Assembly (NCBI RefSeq): GCF_902832885.1
Contig: NZ_CADFDK010000020.1
Coordinates: 1-64,000, forward strand
DNA length: 64,000 bases
Direction: 5' to 3'
Source of the DNA: Burkholderia seminalis DSM 23518
Lineage (GTDB): Bacteria; Pseudomonadota; Gammaproteobacteria; Burkholderiales; Burkholderiaceae
Position 1 is the stretch's first letter. Every line of letters starts with the position of its first letter. A model generated the notes under the pieces. It saw only the letters and a list, made by a program, of their open reading frames with translations, had not been told where the DNA came from and did not search any database. Both the position numbers and the translations under genes were made by a program. Below, one piece after another: positions 63,869 through 64,000 of the stretch.

Positions 63869-64000
63869 ATGAATCGACGCTCGTTGTTGCGCGCCATCGG
63901 ATTGACCGCCGCGTTTGCCGGGACCGGCTGGCTGCGCGCCGCCTCGGCCCAGCCCGCACCGCCCGTGTATCGGCCGTCCGGCCCGAACCGCGTACCCGGC
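63869..64000 (+). CDS. Tat-exported protein, N-terminal fragment
   Basis: The gene begins at 63869 and runs off the window, so 44 residues are visible. The start MNRRSLLRAIGLTAAFAGTG is a twin-arginine signal with a hydrophobic core; AASAQ near residue 31 is the likely cleavage site. The protein is therefore exported folded, often with a cofactor. The mature part seen is Pro-rich and its family cannot be told. Confidence 0.7.
   Translation, partial: MNRRSLLRAIGLTAAFAGTGWLRAASAQPAPPVYRPSGPNRVPG

Overview
The window looks like a second-replicon segment of a Burkholderia cepacia complex genome. It is very GC-rich with strong G/C bias at third codon positions. It carries the cepR-rsaM-cepI quorum-sensing locus in the arrangement known from that group, plus DUF4148 and Gram-negative porin genes typical of Burkholderiales. 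No tRNA, rRNA, insertion sequence, CRISPR array or prophage gene was seen. All calls come from reading the sequence; no database search was run.

Layout. 1-9600: the ilvA tail, speB, a lysoplasmalogenase-like membrane protein, a four-gene Baeyer-Villiger monooxygenase operon with a palindrome at its promoter, a glycolipid-binding-like protein, a urea transporter, a class II aldolase and a tautomerase. 9.7-14.6 kb: the 180-kDa-class NAD-glutamate dehydrogenase. 14.6-22.6 kb: a small operon (ribbon-helix-helix protein, VOC protein, methyltransferase), arylamine N-acetyltransferase, a secreted protein of unknown family, an amidase, a universal stress protein and several small proteins. 23-25.6 kb: acnB. 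25.7-27.3 kb: three small unrelated genes.

27.5-43.4 kb is the most unusual part. Fourteen minus-strand genes, many overlapping by 4 or 8 bp, read from 40839 down to 27508. They encode a three-component Rieske oxygenase (ferredoxin, catalytic subunit, FAD reductase), a small recombinase-HTH-like protein, two SDRs, a cupin, an alpha/beta hydrolase, an IclR regulator, a thiamine-diphosphate enzyme, an aspartate-dehydrogenase-like protein, an aldehyde dehydrogenase, an extradiol-type dioxygenase and an aromatic-acid MFS transporter. A porin gene is divergent from it and a second IclR gene lies beyond the porin. The same palindrome (GTTCC-N6-GGAAC) sits just downstream of both divergent promoters. 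I infer an undescribed aromatic catabolic and uptake unit; the substrate is not known.

43.6-53.5 kb: a papain-like-fold candidate, AlkB, a nitroreductase, a metallophosphoesterase, a decayed LysR gene and an intact four-gene FUSC/HlyD/NodT efflux operon. 53.8-57.5 kb: mgtC with a structured leader, then cepR, rsaM, cepI with a textbook cep box, a gene downstream of cepI, and a terminator that may belong to a small RNA. 57.6-64 kb: small membrane protein, VOC protein, GNAT, ribA, CBS protein, DUF4148 protein, rnk, a strongly expressed-looking porin and the start of a Tat-exported protein.
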